A stretch of DNA of 64,000 nucleotides. It comes from Nitrincola alkalilacustris (lineage in GTDB: Bacteria > Pseudomonadota > Gammaproteobacteria > Pseudomonadales > Balneatricaceae). Shown here one piece after another: positions 8,387 to 17,913 of the stretch. The DNA lies in NCBI RefSeq assembly GCF_008973755.1, contig NZ_WBOM01000001.1, forward strand, positions 434,001 through 498,000, written 5' to 3'. The notes beneath the pieces are model-generated. The model was not told the DNA's origin, made no database searches, and saw only the letters and a list, made by a program, of their open reading frames with translations. Position 1 is the first letter of the stretch; the number at the start of each line of letters is the position of its first letter. A program made the position numbers and the translations under genes.

Positions 8387-10101
8387 TACTGAGGTTCTCC
8401 AATGTATTCGGCAGCTTCCATAAGGTGTCTGTTATCCGGGTATTCATTCAGGTTGTCATAAAGCAGTGTTCTGGCTTCATCAAAACGCTCAAGTGCCCAG
8501 AGCACCTGAACCAGATGGCCAGCCACTTCCGGGTCGGGGAAAAGATCATATGCACGCTCAAGATAATGCAGTGCCTCGTCATGCTCGCCCATCTTGAACA
8601 GGATCCAGCCCATTGAATCGAGGATAGCGGCATCATCCGGGCGCTGTGCAAGTGCCGCAGTGATCAGCTCATAGGCCGTATCATACTGATCGGTGTGGAC
8701 TGTCAGAGTGTAGCCCAGTGCATTCTGCAGCGTCGGGTTGTTTGGATCCAGTTCATAGGCATGGTAAAGATCCTGAAGCATCTGCTCTGGATCAATGGTG
8801 TCGAGCAGCATGGCACGTGCATACAGAAGTCTGATCTCGTCCGGATATTGTTCGAGCGTGTGGCTCAGGCGCTCAATAGCCTCTTCCGGATAGCCATTGC
8901 GCTGTAACCATTCAGTATGCAGGGCGGTCAGGTCTATCTGATACTCTGAATAACGCTTGATGTCACCTGTCATCAGATTCTTGACCCGTTGATACTGGTC
9001 CGGTGAGTCCAGCAGCATCAGTATCTGTGCCCGGGATTGCAGATAGGAGTCGCCGGGTGGGATGCGCAGATAATGCTGAATAGCCTGCTCGGGATCCTCC
9101 TGCATCTGGGCGATCTGTCCGAGATAATAATGCACCCGACTGTCCGGACGTGGTGATTTCAGCAGCTCTTCCAGAAGCTCACGGCTGCTGTCCAGTTGAT
9201 CATTGTCCAGCAGCAGCAGGGCCAGAAACAGTTGCAGTTGGCGGTCATCCGGGTAGGTTTTGATCAGTTCCGTGATGGCGCTGTCGGCAGACTCCAGCTC
9301 ACCATTGAGCAGCAGCATCTGAGCATACTGGATCTGCAGGCGGCGATCTTCAGGGTGTTCATTAAGTGCCATGGAGACCAGTACAAATCCCTCTTCAAAG
9401 CGCCCCTGAAGACGATATATCTCGGATTTGAACAGCACCAGTTGCGGATCGTAGGGTGCCAGGGCAAGGCTTTCATCCAGTAGACGTATCGCCATGCCAT
9501 CATCACCCGCCTGACGGTAAAGCAGACTTCTGGCAATTGTCAGATCAATGCGCTGAGGTTGGCTTTTGCTGATCTGATCAAGCAGGCCCAGGTAGCGCAG
9601 GGCCATCTCCGGTGTAAAACTCTCGGACTGGCTGCTGATCAATTGAGCGATATCGGCATCCTGATCCTGCAGGATTCTCTCCAGCAGTGGCAGCGCCTCC
9701 TCGAACTGCTGACCCTGCAGTAAAAGCGTTGAGGCAATATAGCTGGGTTCGATATTGCCAGGGCTGACTTCAGACCAGATGATGGCCGCATGAATGGTGG
9801 CATCCTGATCTCTCAGAAACTGTGCAATACGTGTGGCCCGCTCTGCAATGACCGGATCCCGGCTCAGTCTCGCCTGGTTCAGGTAGATTTCGAGCGCTTC
9901 TTCATACTGCCCCAGCTGACCTGCCATTTCGGCCTTGAGCAGCTCGAAAAGTGATTCGCGATTGAACTCGCCAGTCCGGTAAATCACCGGCTCCATGGGT
10001 GTGTCCAGAATCTCTACATCCACTACAGGTTGAGGCGGTGGCAGGCTGGCACAGCCGGCCAGGAGCAGGCCGAGCAGCATTCCCGAAAAGCTTTTTTTCA
10101 T
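8386..10101 (-). CDS. TPR-repeat outer-membrane lipoprotein
   Basis: A 571-residue protein starting with a lipoprotein signal (MKKSFSGMLLGLLLAGC), so it is likely anchored in the outer membrane. The rest is a series of tetratricopeptide repeats, for example around GQYEEALEIYL, GEHDEALHYLERAY and the C-terminal LERFDEARTLLYDNL. Homologues occur next to lolB and hemA in Pseudomonas and relatives; the partner is not known to me. The start at 10101 is chosen because it gives a canonical lipoprotein signal; an upstream in-frame ATG at 10143 would bury it. Confidence 0.85.
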   Translation of the reverse strand: MKKSFSGMLLGLLLAGCASLPPPQPVVDVEILDTPMEPVIYRTGEFNRESLFELLKAEMAGQLGQYEEALEIYLNQARLSRDPVIAERATRIAQFLRDQDATIHAAIIWSEVSPGNIEPSYIASTLLLQGQQFEEALPLLERILQDQDADIAQLISSQSESFTPEMALRYLGLLDQISKSQPQRIDLTIARSLLYRQAGDDGMAIRLLDESLALAPYDPQLVLFKSEIYRLQGRFEEGFVLVSMALNEHPEDRRLQIQYAQMLLLNGELESADSAITELIKTYPDDRQLQLFLALLLLDNDQLDSSRELLEELLKSPRPDSRVHYYLGQIAQMQEDPEQAIQHYLRIPPGDSYLQSRAQILMLLDSPDQYQRVKNLMTGDIKRYSEYQIDLTALHTEWLQRNGYPEEAIERLSHTLEQYPDEIRLLYARAMLLDTIDPEQMLQDLYHAYELDPNNPTLQNALGYTLTVHTDQYDTAYELITAALAQRPDDAAILDSMGWILFKMGEHDEALHYLERAYDLFPDPEVAGHLVQVLWALERFDEARTLLYDNLNEYPDNRHLMEAAEYIGEPQ

Positions 10102-10365
10102 GATCACGTTAACCTTGATCCCGGAAGTATTCCCTGAATTCAACTATAGGAGGCTGTCCGAGAATAGACGACCTACTGCACCACTATAGAGTATGAGGTT
10201 CTCACTTGTCGATTGGTCGGTAAGCCGGCCATAAAGTTCAATTGATTGATGCTACGTTGAAAAACCGCAACAGGATTAACAGGCATGGCTTAATCAAGGC
10301 GGGTTAAACGTGTATCATGTGGCCCTTGTAAACGTCTGGTTTATTCTGAGAAGTGTAACTCCCTT

Positions 10366-11640
10366 ATGGCACTGCTTGCTCTGGGTATCAATCATAAAAC
10401 CGCCCCTGTCGAGGTGCGCGAGCGTGTCGCCTTTGCCCCTGAGCATCTGGCTCAGGCGTTGCGGGAGGTGTGTCATGAAGCCGATCTTCGTGAAGTCTCC
10501 ATACTCTCGACCTGCAACCGCACTGAGCTTTATTGCTCTACGGATGTGCCCGGTACTCAGCAGCTGTTGCAGTGGCTGGGGCATTACCATGGAGTTGAGC
10601 CGAGCAAGCTGCAGCAGTGCAGCTATGTCTACTGGGATGAGGATGCGGTCAGACACATGATGCGTGTTGCCAGCGGTTTGGACTCACTGGTGCTGGGTGA
10701 ACCGCAGATTCTCGGGCAGCTGAAGTCCGCCTACACAGTGTCACAGAACGAGGGAGTGGTCGGAGTCGAACTTGGACGCTTGTTTCGGCATACCTTCTCT
10801 GTTGCCAAACAGGTCAGAACCCATACCGCAATCGGACAGAACCCCGTTTCGGTCGCCTATGCCGCTGTCAGCATGGCGCAGCACATTTTTGCCGACCTGC
10901 GTACCAGTCGAGCGCTGCTGATCGGTGCCGGTGAAACGATTGAACTGGTGGCGCGTCATCTGCGGCGGGCTGGTGTACAAAATATGACAGTAGCCAATCG
11001 CACAGTTGAGCGTGCCCAGGCGCTTGCAGATCAGTTTGGTGGTCGGGCCATTGAGCTGGGCGAGATACCCGCCGTGCTGGCGAATATCGATATCGTGATC
11101 TCCTCAACGGCTGCTCCATTACCGATACTGGGCAAGGGGGCTGTCGAAGCCGCACTGAAAAAGCGCCGCCACAACCCCATGTTCATGGTTGATATTGCCG
11201 TACCCAGGGATATTGAACCTCAGGTGGGCGACCTTGAAGATGTTTACCTCTACACGGTGGATGATCTGCGGGAGGTGATCGAGGAGAATCAGCGCGGGCG
11301 GGAGCAGGCTGCACGCGAAGCTGAAACGATTATTGAAGCGGGCGCGAGTGAGTTCATGCGCCAATTGCGCGAACTTGATGCGGTGGATACGCTTACAGCG
11401 CTGCGTAACCATGCGCACCAGATATGCGAGCAGGAGCTGGAAAAGGCGCAACGCCAGTTGCAGGCCGGAAAATCGGCAGACCAGGTGGTGGCTGCCCTGG
11501 CACGCGGGCTCACCAATAAACTGCTGCATCAACCGACCGTTCAGCTCAGACAGGCATCAGCCGAGGGCCAGCTCGAGATGCAGCGTCTGGTTCAGAATCT
11601 CTTTCAATTGTCCGACAGCAACGCTGACAGCGACAAATAA
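10366..11640 (+). CDS. hemA: Glutamyl-tRNA reductase
   Basis: First enzyme of the C5 route to tetrapyrroles; reduces glutamyl-tRNA to glutamate-1-semialdehyde. The 424-residue protein has the catalytic motif [10 protein letters not shown] with nucleophile Cys50, the [13 protein letters not shown] segment, an NADPH-binding domain with [11 protein letters not shown], and a helical dimerization domain to the C-terminus. It is followed by prfA after 13 bases, the standard gammaproteobacterial operon. The 264 bases upstream, up to the divergent TPR lipoprotein, should hold both promoters, but I could not fix a convincing one. Confidence 0.97.
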   Translation: MALLALGINHKTAPVEVRERVAFAPEHLAQALREVCHEADLREVSILSTCNRTELYCSTDVPGTQQLLQWLGHYHGVEPSKLQQCSYVYWDEDAVRHMMRVASGLDSLVLGEPQILGQLKSAYTVSQNEGVVGVELGRLFRHTFSVAKQVRTHTAIGQNPVSVAYAAVSMAQHIFADLRTSRALLIGAGETIELVARHLRRAGVQNMTVANRTVERAQALADQFGGRAIELGEIPAVLANIDIVISSTAAPLPILGKGAVEAALKKRRHNPMFMVDIAVPRDIEPQVGDLEDVYLYTVDDLREVIEENQRGREQAAREAETIIEAGASEFMRQLRELDAVDTLTALRNHAHQICEQELEKAQRQLQAGKSADQVVAALARGLTNKLLHQPTVQLRQASAEGQLEMQRLVQNLFQLSDSNADSDK

Positions 11641-11653
11641 CAGGCTCAGATAG

Positions 11654-12742
11654 ATGAAATCCTCGATTCAAAACAGGCTGGAGAAGCTGACGGAGCGCTT
11701 TGAAGAGCTCTCGGCACTGCTCAGCGAAGCTGATGTGATCAGTGATCAGAACCGATTCCGCAGTTACTCCATGGAGTATTCTGAGCTGGAACCGGTAGTC
11801 GTACAGTTTGGTCGCTGGCGCCAGGCACAGGAAGATCTGGCTGAAGCGCAGCAGATGCTGACTGAAAACGATGCCGAGATGCGTGAGATGGCGCAGGAGG
11901 AGGTAGCAACGGCCGAGTCCTTGATCAGCGAGCTGGAAACCGAACTGCAGATTCTGATGTTGCCGAAGGATCCCAATGATAACCGCAGCGTGTTTCTTGA
12001 GGTCAGAGCCGGAACCGGTGGCGATGAAGCAGCGATCTTTGCCGGTGACCTGTTTCGCATGTATGCCAAATATGCCGAGATGAAACGCTGGAAGGTTGAG
12101 ATCATCAGTGCCAGTGAGGGTGAGCATGGCGGTTATAAAGAGGTGATCAGCCGGATAGTGGGTGATGATGTCTATGCACACCTGAAGTTCGAGTCTGGCG
12201 CCCACCGGGTACAGCGGGTGCCTGAAACTGAATCACAGGGTCGTATTCATACCTCGGCCTGTACGGTGGCGATACTGCCTGAACTGGACGAGGCCGCTGC
12301 CATCGACATCAACAAGGCGGACCTGCGCATTGATACTTATCGTGCATCCGGTGCCGGTGGTCAGCATATCAACAAAACGGATTCGGCCATCCGTATCACC
12401 CATCTGCCGACAGGACTGGTGGTGGAGTGTCAGGAGGAGCGTTCGCAGCACAAGAACCGCGCCAAGGCGATGGCACTGCTGGCGTCCAGACTGCAACAGG
12501 CTGAAACCGATCGGCAGCAGGCTCAACAGGCGAGTGCACGTAAATCACTGGTAGGCAGCGGTGATCGCTCCGAGCGTATCCGCACCTATAACTTTCCGCA
12601 GGGCAGGGTCACGGATCATCGCATCAATCTGACGCTCTACAAACTCAATGAAGTGATTGAAGGTGATCTGGATTCGGTGATCAACCCTTTGCGGCATGAG
12701 TATCAGGCGGAGCAGTTGAGTGCTCTTGGTGGGGACGCTTGA
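11654..12742 (+). CDS. prfA: Peptide chain release factor 1
   Basis: Reads UAA and UAG in the A site and triggers peptide release. The 362-residue protein has the anticodon-mimic tripeptide PET in [15 protein letters not shown] (PxT class, which marks RF1 rather than RF2) and the catalytic GGQ in [14 protein letters not shown]. That GGQ glutamine is the substrate of PrmC, encoded 82 bases downstream. Confidence 0.97.
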   Translation: MKSSIQNRLEKLTERFEELSALLSEADVISDQNRFRSYSMEYSELEPVVVQFGRWRQAQEDLAEAQQMLTENDAEMREMAQEEVATAESLISELETELQILMLPKDPNDNRSVFLEVRAGTGGDEAAIFAGDLFRMYAKYAEMKRWKVEIISASEGEHGGYKEVISRIVGDDVYAHLKFESGAHRVQRVPETESQGRIHTSACTVAILPELDEAAAIDINKADLRIDTYRASGAGGQHINKTDSAIRITHLPTGLVVECQEERSQHKNRAKAMALLASRLQQAETDRQQAQQASARKSLVGSGDRSERIRTYNFPQGRVTDHRINLTLYKLNEVIEGDLDSVINPLRHEYQAEQLSALGGDA

Positions 12743-12824
12743 ATATAAGTAGCGACACCTGATTATTCATGGCGATACCTGATTCCAGTGGGTGATGCCT
12801 GATAAGATTTAACGAGGTCTGGCT

Positions 12825-13772
12825 GTGAGAATTGATGAGGCACTGGCGCTCTGTGAGCGACTGAAAGCAGTTTCAGATACGGCGCGTCTGGATGCCGAGT
12901 TGCTGCTGTGCCATCTGCTGAACAAACCGCGCAGCCACCTGTTTACCCGTCCCGAAGCGCTGCTTGATGAAGCTGTCGTCAAGCGTTTCGAAACTCTGAT
13001 GGCCCGGCGTGAAACGGGCGAGCCTGTCGCGCACCTTATCGGCACGCGTGATTTCTGGACCCTGACACTGGAGGTCAGCCCATCGACACTGATTCCCCGC
13101 CCGGATACCGAAACGCTGGTGGAGGCTGTGTTGCAACGCTTCACCCAACCCGGATTGCGTGTGGTGGATCTGGGCACGGGTACCGGTGCGATTGCGCTGG
13201 CGCTGGCATCTGAACATCCTGACTGGCAACTGGTGGCCGTTGATCGCATGCCGGATGCCGTGGCGCTGGCCCGGCGTAATCGTGATCGTTTACAGTTGAA
13301 TAATGTTGATATCCTTGAGGGTAGCTGGTGCGAGCCTCTGCAGGGGCAGTATGATCTGATTGTCAGCAACCCTCCCTATATTGAACCGGACGATCCACAT
13401 CTGCAGCAGGGCGATCTGCGCTTTGAGCCGCACTCAGCACTGGTGGCAGATGATCAGGGTTTGTCCGATATTCGTCTGATTGCGGATCAGGCAAGGGGGT
13501 ATCTGGTCGAGGGTGGTTGGCTGATCTTCGAGCATGGCTATAATCAGGCGGAGCAGGTGCAGGCGCTGCTGAGTGAGCAGGGTTATTCACAACTGTTTAC
13601 CCTGTGTGATCTGGGTGATCAGCCGCGTGTCACGGGTGGATGCTATTCATCCAGTGATACGCAGATCCCTGTTCACACAGAACAGCACACAGAACAGCAG
13701 TCAGAGCAGCAGACAACGCCGCAGACAGACCCGCAAAACCAACAACAGACAGGGCCAGACGATGTTGAGTGA
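12825..13772 (+). CDS. prmC: Release factor glutamine methyltransferase PrmC with a Gln/Thr-rich tail
   Basis: N5-methylates the GGQ glutamine of release factors. An N-terminal helical domain precedes a Rossmann SAM domain with VVDLGTGTGAIAL and the catalytic SNPPYIEPDDPH motif. Translation starts at GTG 12825 after an AACGAGGT site. Family members usually end soon after QPRVTGG; here about 40 further residues follow, mostly Gln, Thr, Pro and Glu, encoded by repetitive CAGAACAG-type sequence. The tail overlaps the moeB start by 11 bases. The catalytic part is intact. Confidence 0.94.
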   Translation: MRIDEALALCERLKAVSDTARLDAELLLCHLLNKPRSHLFTRPEALLDEAVVKRFETLMARRETGEPVAHLIGTRDFWTLTLEVSPSTLIPRPDTETLVEAVLQRFTQPGLRVVDLGTGTGAIALALASEHPDWQLVAVDRMPDAVALARRNRDRLQLNNVDILEGSWCEPLQGQYDLIVSNPPYIEPDDPHLQQGDLRFEPHSALVADDQGLSDIRLIADQARGYLVEGGWLIFEHGYNQAEQVQALLSEQGYSQLFTLCDLGDQPRVTGGCYSSSDTQIPVHTEQHTEQQSEQQTTPQTDPQNQQQTGPDDVE

Positions 13773-14520
13773 TGATCAATTACTGCGTTACAGCCGGCAT
13801 ATCATGCTGCCTGAGGTGGAAGTAGCCGGGCAGGAGATCTGGCTCAACAGCCGTGTGCTGATTCTTGGGCTGGGTGGTCTGGGTAGTCCTGTTGCTGCCT
13901 ATCTGGCCGCCGCCGGTATTGGTGAGCTGGTGCTGGTGGATGATGATGAGGTGGATCTGAGCAATCTGCAAAGGCAGATATTGCATGGGCAGGATCGTAT
14001 CGGTATGGCCAAGGTCGAATCTGCCCGGTGCTCGTTGCTGGCGCTCAATCCTGATATCCGCATCACTACCCTGCAGCAGCGCCTGGATGGTGAAACGCTG
14101 GCGCAATGGGTAGCACAAGTCGATATGGTGATGGATTGCACGGATAACTTCACCACCCGTTTTGCCCTTAATCGCGCATGCTTTGCCGCTGGTGTGCCAC
14201 TGGTGTCGGGAGCTGCGATCCGTTTTGATGGGCAGATCAGTGTTTATGATCCACGCGTGGCCGACTCACCCTGCTATCAGTGCCTGTATGGTGATGGCGA
14301 TGATGAAAATCTGACCTGTTCCGAATCCGGTGTGCTGGCACCGCTGGTAGGCATTATCGGCGCGATGCAGGCGATGGAAGGGCTGAAACTTCTTGCAGGC
14401 ATCGGGCGTCCGTTGACCGGGCGTCTGCTGATTCTGGATGGCCGGCGCATGGAGTGGCGCGAGTTACGGCTGCATAAAGACCCAGCCTGCCCTGTCTGTG
14501 GCCAGGCAGAGCAGGTCTGA
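13762..14520 (+). CDS. moeB: Molybdopterin-synthase adenylyltransferase MoeB (HesA/MoeB/ThiF family)
   Basis: E1-like enzyme that adenylates the C-terminus of a ubiquitin-like sulphur carrier (MoaD, or ThiS in ThiF). The 252-residue protein has the nucleotide-binding motif ILGLGGLGSP, the DDDEVDLSNLQRQ segment, a conserved Cys in LTCSESGVLAP and a zinc site completed by CPVCG at the C-terminus. The start at 13762 (MLSDDQLLRYSRH) matches the family. Position after hemA-prfA-prmC is the usual place of moeB in Pseudomonas-type genomes. ThiF function cannot be excluded from sequence alone. Confidence 0.88.
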   Translation: MLSDDQLLRYSRHIMLPEVEVAGQEIWLNSRVLILGLGGLGSPVAAYLAAAGIGELVLVDDDEVDLSNLQRQILHGQDRIGMAKVESARCSLLALNPDIRITTLQQRLDGETLAQWVAQVDMVMDCTDNFTTRFALNRACFAAGVPLVSGAAIRFDGQISVYDPRVADSPCYQCLYGDGDDENLTCSESGVLAPLVGIIGAMQAMEGLKLLAGIGRPLTGRLLILDGRRMEWRELRLHKDPACPVCGQAEQV

Positions 14521-14522
14521 GG

Positions 14523-15479
14523 CTAAATCACCCCGAATACTCTGACCAGATAGATGGCCGAACTGATGGTAATCACTGAGCCCAGCGTCGTCGTCAGCAC
14601 GATATTAGCCGCCAACTGAGCATTGCCCCCCATCGCCTTGGCCATGACAAAGCTCGCTGCCGCCGTCGGGCAGGCGAAGAGCACCATCATCAGCGTCAGT
14701 TCCTGCCCACGGAATCCGACCAGCCAGGCTCCCAGAGTCAGAAACAGCGGTAACAGTAGCAGTTTCGTCGCCGTGGCCCAGGCGGCCATGACCGAGCTGT
14801 CGCGCAGGCTTTTCATGCTCAGGGTGCCACCGATCGTCAGCAGAGCCAGTGGCAGAGTCAGGTTGGCGAAGTAGCGCCCGGTAGTGGACACCACCTCTGG
14901 CAGCGGCAATGCGAAATAGGAAACCGGCAGTGCCAGCACCACCGCAATAATCAGTGGGTTTTTCAGTATTTCGATACCGGCGGAAGCCAGATTCAAGGAG
15001 CGCTCTTTACTCAGCGGCAGCATGATGCAGACAATCGCCATCACGTTATACAGAGGTATCACCAACGCCAGCAGCAGTGATGCCTGTGCCAGGCCTGACT
15101 GGCCGAACAGATTGAAGCTGACTGCCAGGCCGATGATGCCGAAGTTGCTGCGAAAGGCACCCTGTACAAAAACGCCCAGATCTTTCGGGTCCTTGATCCA
15201 GCGCGCAGCGAGAAACCAGATAATGCCGTAGGTCAGCAGTGTGCCGATCACAACATAAGTGAGCTGTCCGGGATTGAACACCGCCTGAAAGTCCATCTGT
15301 GCGATCGACATGAACACCAGTGCCGGCAGCGTGATGGTGAAGACCAGCTTTGAGCCGACAGCGATGAAAGACTCATCAATCACCTTGAGTCTGCGCAGCA
15401 GGTAGCCGAGAAATACAATGAAGAAAATAGGGGTAACAATATTGGCAGTAAAGCCAAAGGTTTCCAGATAGAGATCCAA
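14523..15479 (-). CDS. AEC (auxin efflux carrier) family transporter
   Basis: A 318-residue integral membrane protein with about ten hydrophobic segments arranged as two five-helix halves, typical for AEC/BASS-fold permeases (family name refers to plant PIN proteins). The N-terminus VTPIFFIVFLGYLLRR and the C-terminal ANIVLTTTLGSV segment are family features. Bacterial members export or import small organic acids such as malate or malonate; the substrate here is unknown. It converges on moeB with only two bases between the stop codons. Confidence 0.85.
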   Translation of the reverse strand: MDLYLETFGFTANIVTPIFFIVFLGYLLRRLKVIDESFIAVGSKLVFTITLPALVFMSIAQMDFQAVFNPGQLTYVVIGTLLTYGIIWFLAARWIKDPKDLGVFVQGAFRSNFGIIGLAVSFNLFGQSGLAQASLLLALVIPLYNVMAIVCIMLPLSKERSLNLASAGIEILKNPLIIAVVLALPVSYFALPLPEVVSTTGRYFANLTLPLALLTIGGTLSMKSLRDSSVMAAWATATKLLLLPLFLTLGAWLVGFRGQELTLMMVLFACPTAAASFVMAKAMGGNAQLAANIVLTTTLGSVITISSAIYLVRVFGVI

Positions 15480-15536
15480 GATTCTGCTTCCAGATTCAGT
15501 TACAGGAAAGTAGAGGAGCTGTCAGGATTGGCTTTA

Positions 15537-16031
15537 TTATTGGTGTAGTTTGGGATAATCCAGGTGCAACAGGATACCACAGGATTGGGCCACTTCGCGC
15601 CACTCCAGCACACTGATCTGAATAAATTGCACGCCGGAGGTCGGGAAGTGGCTGATATTCTCTCCGGTCAGGTAGTTGCCGAGATCCATCAGCCCCGGGT
15701 TATGCCCGACCAGCATGATGTGGCGAAAATGATCCGCCTGACTCTGGATCAGGTTGAGCAGTGTTTCGTAACAGGACTCATACATCTCGGGTACGGCAAG
15801 ACACTGCTCGTCGGCAAGATCAAGGGTCTGGATGATTCGCTCTGCGGTTGCTGTCGTGCGCAGGGCGCTGCTGTGCAGCAGCAGATCCGGGCTCGGTTGC
15901 TGCTCACTCAGGCGCTTAGCCAAGCCCGAAAGGTCGCGCTTCCCGCGGGTGCTCAAAGGGCGTTCGAAGTCACTCAGATCAGGATGCTTCCAGCTGGATT
16001 TGGCATGCCGTACAAGCGTCAGTCGCTTCAT
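15537..16031 (-). CDS. sixA: SixA-type histidine phosphatase
   Basis: A 164-residue phosphoglycerate-mutase-fold phosphatase of the short SixA type. The catalytic motif is LVRHAKSSW (His8), with the second histidine in LVGHNPGLMDL and the conserved RTTATAE arginine. SixA removes phosphate from phosphohistidine, in E. coli on the nitrogen phosphotransferase protein NPr (earlier ArcB). Target here is unproven. No partner genes lie nearby. Confidence 0.85.
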   Translation of the reverse strand: MKRLTLVRHAKSSWKHPDLSDFERPLSTRGKRDLSGLAKRLSEQQPSPDLLLHSSALRTTATAERIIQTLDLADEQCLAVPEMYESCYETLLNLIQSQADHFRHIMLVGHNPGLMDLGNYLTGENISHFPTSGVQFIQISVLEWREVAQSCGILLHLDYPKLHQ

Positions 16032-16143
16032 CTTGCATCTCCTTTGTTGCTGCAGACATAGCCAAGGCTGTTGGGTAGCCGAATCGACACACTCTAATAC
16101 TGGATCGAAACGGTGGCGAAAGCAAAAAAATCAACCGTTTTAA

Positions 16144-17034
16144 TCATACGGATTTGCCACGAAGTCCCGGTAACCGATGCCCGAAAAAGAACAGAGCAAG
16201 TCCACCAACCACGATCAGGCTGCCCCCCATCAGTGTACTGGTGAGTGGCTCATTATTCAGCCAGAAGCCCAGTAGCAGGGCAAAAACCGGTGTGATCAGC
16301 GTGATCAGCGCAACCGTGCTCGGTGGCAGGTGGCGCAGCACATGGTAATAGGCCACAAAGCCTATCAGAGATCCGAACAGTGCCAAGTAAAGAATAGCCC
16401 AGATGGAGCGGCTCTCAAACAGAGCTACAGGCAGGTGCGCACCCATCAGATACCATGTGATACCGAAGCAGGGCAGGGAAAACAGCAGCGCGCCCACAGT
16501 CTGTGCCAGCGGGTGTATCTGTACGGCTACCTTTTTCACCATGACACCACTCAGGCTGAACAGTGTTGCTCCGAGAAGCAGTAACAGAATACCCGGCCAA
16601 CTGCCCGGTTGCAGAGCGATGTCATCTGAAAAGATCACCAGCAGCCCACACACTGCAACCGCACAGGCAAACCAGCGCAGGGGGGTGAAGGCGTTATCCT
16701 TGAGTATCCACTGGCTCAGCAGACCGGAGATGATCGGGGCCAGTCCGAACAGAACCGACATCAGGCCGCTGGGGATAAAACGAACGGCCAGGTAGGCGCA
16801 GCACATGGCACCAAACACACCGATAGCAGCATAGGCATAGGTTTGGAGGGCGGGTCTGTCCCAGGGCAGTTCAATGCGGGTCAGGCGCAGGATTATCAGG
16901 CCCAGGGCGGCCGCTATGCCCATACGCATCCATGCAGCCATGATGGGGTCGACGCTTTCGCTGCTCCATAAAATTGCCAGCGGCGTGGTGGCCCAGATCA
17001 CCAGCACGGCCATATAGGAAACGGGAACGGGCAT
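16144..17034 (-). CDS. EamA/DMT family permease
   Basis: A 296-residue drug/metabolite transporter with ten predicted membrane segments in two EamA repeats. The start at 17034 (MPVPVSYMAVLVIWATTPLA) is set by an AAGGAGTG site nine bases upstream; the longer frame to 17103 lacks one. Members export amino acids, drugs or metabolites; the substrate cannot be told from sequence. Confidence 0.85.
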   Translation of the reverse strand: MPVPVSYMAVLVIWATTPLAILWSSESVDPIMAAWMRMGIAAALGLIILRLTRIELPWDRPALQTYAYAAIGVFGAMCCAYLAVRFIPSGLMSVLFGLAPIISGLLSQWILKDNAFTPLRWFACAVAVCGLLVIFSDDIALQPGSWPGILLLLLGATLFSLSGVMVKKVAVQIHPLAQTVGALLFSLPCFGITWYLMGAHLPVALFESRSIWAILYLALFGSLIGFVAYYHVLRHLPPSTVALITLITPVFALLLGFWLNNEPLTSTLMGGSLIVVGGLALFFFGHRLPGLRGKSV

Positions 17035-17125
17035 GAAACACTCCTTGGTCATCCCGGGGCTTTCGGGACTGTCAGGCTTCTGGCCTGTGATATTTATAGG
17101 CAAGGGTTATTGCCACAGGGTTGGA

Positions 17126-17872
17126 TCACTCCGGGCAGGGTTGTCCTGGCCAGAGTGTAATCAGTTGCTGTATCACCAGAGTGGGTTGCAGTCGCGTTTC
17201 TTCCATATCAGGAAGTGACTCGACTCTGGCCACCAACTGCATCAGCACAGGCTCGGCGGGTGCCGGTCGCGCGCCCAGATAGGCCCGCTCCGCATTCAGG
17301 TAGGCCTCCTGCATGGCAACAGGAAATCTCAGTCCGGTGGTGCACTCAACAAAGCTGGCAGCATCCGCCATATAGGTAAACTGCCCCTGCAGCGGCAGTG
17401 CAAAATTGCCTGCCAGCCCACCTTCCTGTCGCGTGAGCTGATAGTTGAGACTGGAGTCTATAGCCTGGCCAGCGCTGTCGAGCAGTTCCAGGTCACCTTG
17501 GTCCAGCAGCCGGAAAAGCTGAGCGTCATCGCCTTCTGTCAGCGTCAGGGTCTCAGCGTCCAGTTGCCACTGTCCGATGCTGTCAAAGGTGCCGGGTGTG
17601 CGGTCCTGATAATGTCGGCGCAGCAGATAACTCTGGTTACTGTGCAGCAGCAGTTGATGGTCGATGCCAGGGCAGGAGGCGCAAGGGAGTGTGCCGGTAA
17701 ACACAGCCGGGAACTCTGCAAAGTGCGCCTTCGCTGTCGGTTCCTGTGAAACGGGGCTTGGTTTTGATTCCTGAGGCAAAGTAGACGCACACCCACTGAG
17801 CAGCAGACTCAGGCTGAGCAAGCTCCCGGATAAGATAAACTTGAGTGCGCGTGAACCCTTGTAGATATGCAT
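17126..17872 (-). CDS. NlpE-like outer-membrane lipoprotein
   Basis: A 248-residue lipoprotein with lipobox LSGC near residue 28. The mature part has an NlpE N-terminal-type domain with FTGTLPCASCPGIDHQLLL, including its CxxC pair, and a second domain with the FTYMADAASFVECTTG segment seen in NlpE/META-related proteins. E. coli NlpE senses lipoprotein trafficking and surface contact and signals to CpxA. The C-terminal half differs from E. coli, so the Cpx role is only a possibility. Confidence 0.75.
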   Translation of the reverse strand: MHIYKGSRALKFILSGSLLSLSLLLSGCASTLPQESKPSPVSQEPTAKAHFAEFPAVFTGTLPCASCPGIDHQLLLHSNQSYLLRRHYQDRTPGTFDSIGQWQLDAETLTLTEGDDAQLFRLLDQGDLELLDSAGQAIDSSLNYQLTRQEGGLAGNFALPLQGQFTYMADAASFVECTTGLRFPVAMQEAYLNAERAYLGARPAPAEPVLMQLVARVESLPDMEETRLQPTLVIQQLITLWPGQPCPE

Positions 17873-17913
17873 CTCATTCCTTCGTTTACAAAGTGGTGTG
17901 CAGGTCGATTGTG

